NCBI GenBank assembly: GCA_946886255.1 | Contig: CAMPIG010000285.1 | Span: 1-6,442, forward strand | Direction: 5' to 3' | DNA length: 6,442 nucleotides | Origin: an uncultured Cellvibrio sp. | GTDB taxonomy: Bacteria; Pseudomonadota; Gammaproteobacteria; Pseudomonadales; Cellvibrionaceae | In this document: in pieces, positions 4,373 through 6,442 of the stretch | How positions within the stretch are numbered: position 1 is the first letter of the stretch | Layout: each line of letters begins with the position of its first letter | Translations under genes and position numbers: made by a program | The notes under the pieces: generated by a model | Told to the model about the DNA's origin: nothing | What the model saw: only the letters and a program-made list of their open reading frames with translations | Databases searched by the model: none

Positions 4373-6442
4373 TTATTTTTCGGTCATCGAAGCGGCGCGA
4401 TCATTTACCTCTGATGGTGATGGGCGAACGCAATGCAACAGCCACTGCACGCCATCATCCACATAAGTAAATACCACCGGGATCACCAGCAAGCTCAAAA
4501 AGGTTGATGTAATCAATCCGCCGATCACAACAATTGCCATGGGTGCGCGAAAACTAGAATCGGCGCCCCAGCCCAATGCGATAGGCAACATGCCCGCACC
4601 CATGGCGATGGTCGTCATCACAATAGGGCGAACACGTTTGCGGCAAGCGTCGATAACGGCATCCCACCGGGTCAGGCCATATTCATGGCGCGCGAGAATG
4701 ATGTAATCAATCAACAGAATCGAATTTTTGGTGGCGATTCCCATCAGCATAATCAGGCCAATCATTGAAGGCATGGACAATGCGGAACCGGTAATAAACA
4801 GCGCGAGGAACGCGCCGGGAATCGACAGCACTAACGCGGCGAGAATCGTCACCGGTTGCACGAAGTCTTTGAACAACACCACCAGCACCATGTAAATGCA
4901 TAACACCCCCGTGATCATAGCCAAACCAAAGCTCGCAAATAATTCGCCCATATTTTCCGCATCACCACCGGAAGTTCGGGTGATGCCCGGCGGCAGTGTC
5001 TTCAGGGACGGCAGCGCAAGGGCGGCTTGCTCGACATCGCCCAGGGATTGGCCATTCAGCTCGATCTCGACATTGATATTGCGCATGCGGTCATAACGCG
5101 TGATGTCCGACGGACCGCTACCGAGAGTCAGCGTGGCGACATTTTCCAAGGGTACCGGACCCCGGGCCCCACGTACTGGCAAGCGTTTTAGCGTTTGCAG
5201 ATCCTCGCGGGCGGTCTCGGAAAGCCGCACGACAACAGGCACCTGCCGTTCACTCAGGTTCAGCTTGGCAAGTTCCTGGCCGTAGTCGCCACTGGTAGCC
5301 ACACGCAGGGCATCGGCGATGTCGGCCGATGTCACGCCGAGATCAGCGGCGCGGGCAAAGTCAGGACGCACGATCAATTCCGGACGCACCAGACTCGCGG
5401 TTGAGATAACAGCGCCTACGCCAGCGATAGTACGCAACTCCCGCTCCACCTGTTGGGCATAACTGGCGAGCGCGAGACTGTCCTCGCCGGCGAGCACCAG
5501 TTCATAGTTTTCCGATTCACCCGTACCCACCTTGACGCGCGCACCCGGCAACAACATCAGTGCGTCACGCAGGTGTGTTTCGATCTGCTGCCGGGAGACG
5601 CCCGACCGGTCCTTGCGAGGCGTTATCGTGATCGTCATGTTCGCCGTGTGTACGTCGGTTGCACCACCATCCGGGATAGGGCCAGAACCCGCCGAGCCGC
5701 CGCCACCGATGGCGGTGTAGACCCGCTGTACATGAGGGTTCTCTTCTATCAACCAGCGCGCCTGCTCAGCCGCCGCCGAGGTCTGCGTCAGCGTGCTGCC
5801 GGGCGGCAGTGTCACGGTTATCTGAGTCTGCGATATATCGTCCGGCGGGATAAAACCGGTGGGAAGGAACGGCACCAAGGCAAAACTGCTAATAAAGAAA
5901 ACCAGCACGCCGATTACTGTGGTTATGCGGTGTTTCAGACACCATTGCACGCACTGCTCATAGCGCCTTAACCAGCGCGGCGTTGTGTCGTCGTGCCTGG
6001 GCAGCTTGAGAAAGTAAGCGGCCATCATCGGCGTCAGCATGCGCGCCACGACCAACGAGAAAAAGACCGAGATAGCGGCGGTCCAGCCGAACTGCACAAA
6101 AAACTTGCCGACCATGCCGCCCATAAACGCGGTCGGCAGAAACACGGCAATCAAGGTAAAAGTTGTCGCGACGACCGCCGGGCCGATCTCGTCTGCCGCT
6201 TCCATTGCCGCCTGGTAGGGCGTCTTGCCCATGCGGAGGTGGCGCATGATGTTCTCGATCTCAACGATGGCATCGTCAACCAACACCCCCACCACTAACG
6301 ACAGGGATAGCAACGTGATGGTATTGATGGAAAAGCCCATCCAGTGCATCACCGCGAAGGTGGGAATTGCCGACAGGGGCAAGGCAACGGCAGCAACAAC
6401 GGTGGCGCGCCAGTCGCGCAAAAACAGGAAGACTACCAACAC
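4373..6442 (-). CDS. RND multidrug efflux permease (HAE1/AcrB-like), C-terminal two thirds
   Basis: The reading frame enters from the right edge and runs 689 codons to TAA at 4375-4373; the first codon, GTG, is internal. The protein is an inner-membrane proton/drug antiporter of the AcrB type, working as a trimer with a periplasmic adaptor and an outer-membrane channel. About 340 N-terminal residues of a usual 1030-1050 are missing, including TM1 and the first periplasmic loop. Visible parts are the end of TM2 and TM3 (1-32), TM4 with the proton-relay pair Asp56-Asp57 in GVLVDDAIVEIEN, TM5-TM7 (about 88-193), the second periplasmic loop (195-510), TM8-TM9, TM10 with Lys572 in MGIATKNSILLID, and TM11-TM12 ending near 667. 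All three relay residues are present, so the pump looks functional. The Asp-Asp-Lys pattern and loop sequence point to drug or organic-solute export, not CzcA-type metal export. Adaptor and regulator genes are expected beyond the edge. No clear terminator follows. Confidence 0.95.
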   Translation of the reverse strand: MLVVFLFLRDWRATVVAAVALPLSAIPTFAVMHWMGFSINTITLLSLSLVVGVLVDDAIVEIENIMRHLRMGKTPYQAAMEAADEIGPAVVATTFTLIAVFLPTAFMGGMVGKFFVQFGWTAAISVFFSLVVARMLTPMMAAYFLKLPRHDDTTPRWLRRYEQCVQWCLKHRITTVIGVLVFFISSFALVPFLPTGFIPPDDISQTQITVTLPPGSTLTQTSAAAEQARWLIEENPHVQRVYTAIGGGGSAGSGPIPDGGATDVHTANMTITITPRKDRSGVSRQQIETHLRDALMLLPGARVKVGTGESENYELVLAGEDSLALASYAQQVERELRTIAGVGAVISTASLVRPELIVRPDFARAADLGVTSADIADALRVATSGDYGQELAKLNLSERQVPVVVRLSETAREDLQTLKRLPVRGARGPVPLENVATLTLGSGPSDITRYDRMRNINVEIELNGQSLGDVEQAALALPSLKTLPPGITRTSGGDAENMGELFASFGLAMITGVLCIYMVLVVLFKDFVQPVTILAALVLSIPGAFLALFITGSALSMPSMIGLIMLMGIATKNSILLIDYIILARHEYGLTRWDAVIDACRKRVRPIVMTTIAMGAGMLPIALGWGADSSFRAPMAIVVIGGLITSTFLSLLVIPVVFTYVDDGVQWLLHCVRPSPSEVNDRAASMTEK

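Noticed and set aside
5453..5971. 172-codon plus-strand frame
   Set aside because: It lies antisense to the well-conserved efflux permease and is rich in Arg and His, as expected for an opposite-strand shadow.
1..6442. Mobile element, CRISPR array, tRNA or rRNA
   Set aside because: No transposase or integrase frame, no terminal inverted repeats with target duplication, no regularly spaced repeats, and no cloverleaf or rRNA-like stretch was found on either strand.

Overview
The window looks like chromosomal DNA from a Gram-negative, probably gammaproteobacterial, organism. Every convincing gene product is an envelope or secreted protein: a TonB-dependent outer-membrane receptor, an RND efflux pump, and four proteins with signal peptides or an N-terminal membrane anchor. 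The large TonB-Xanth-Caul type receptor beside a secreted metallopeptidase would suit a polymer-degrading Cellvibrio/Saccharophagus-like bacterium. That placement is inferred from gene content, not from a marker gene.

Layout. (1) 1-576, minus: the first 192 codons of a TonB-dependent receptor, cut by the left edge. (2) 577-986: a 410-bp divergent intergenic region with operator-like repeats and weak promoter candidates. (3) 987-1673, plus: an unrecognised 228-residue membrane-anchored protein with a Cys pair. (4) 1674-1826: a leader region with three hairpin or palindrome structures. (5) 1827-2108, plus: a 93-residue exported Trp/Tyr-rich two-Cys protein of unknown function, followed by a strong intrinsic terminator (2129-2165). 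(6) 4165-2178, minus: a two-gene transcription unit. Its first gene encodes an exported beta-rich protein that looks faintly NTR/TIMP-like. Its second encodes a secreted matrixin-like zinc metallopeptidase with a C-terminal CARDB-like domain. (7) 4166-4372: a regulatory region with a tandem 18-bp repeat that duplicates the ribosome binding site, and a widely spaced 8-bp inverted repeat. (8) 4373-6442, minus: the C-terminal two thirds of an HAE1-type RND multidrug efflux permease, cut by the right edge.

How the genes may work together. The peptidase and the gene before it are 41 bp apart on the same strand and are very probably co-transcribed. Both products are exported, so the upstream protein is a candidate partner (inhibitor, chaperone or targeting factor) of the peptidase. 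The small aromatic protein converges on the peptidase gene and could be a separate unit or a functional neighbour. The receptor and the efflux pump are both truncated and probably belong to units extending beyond the window. No tRNA, rRNA, CRISPR, transposase or insertion sequence was seen.
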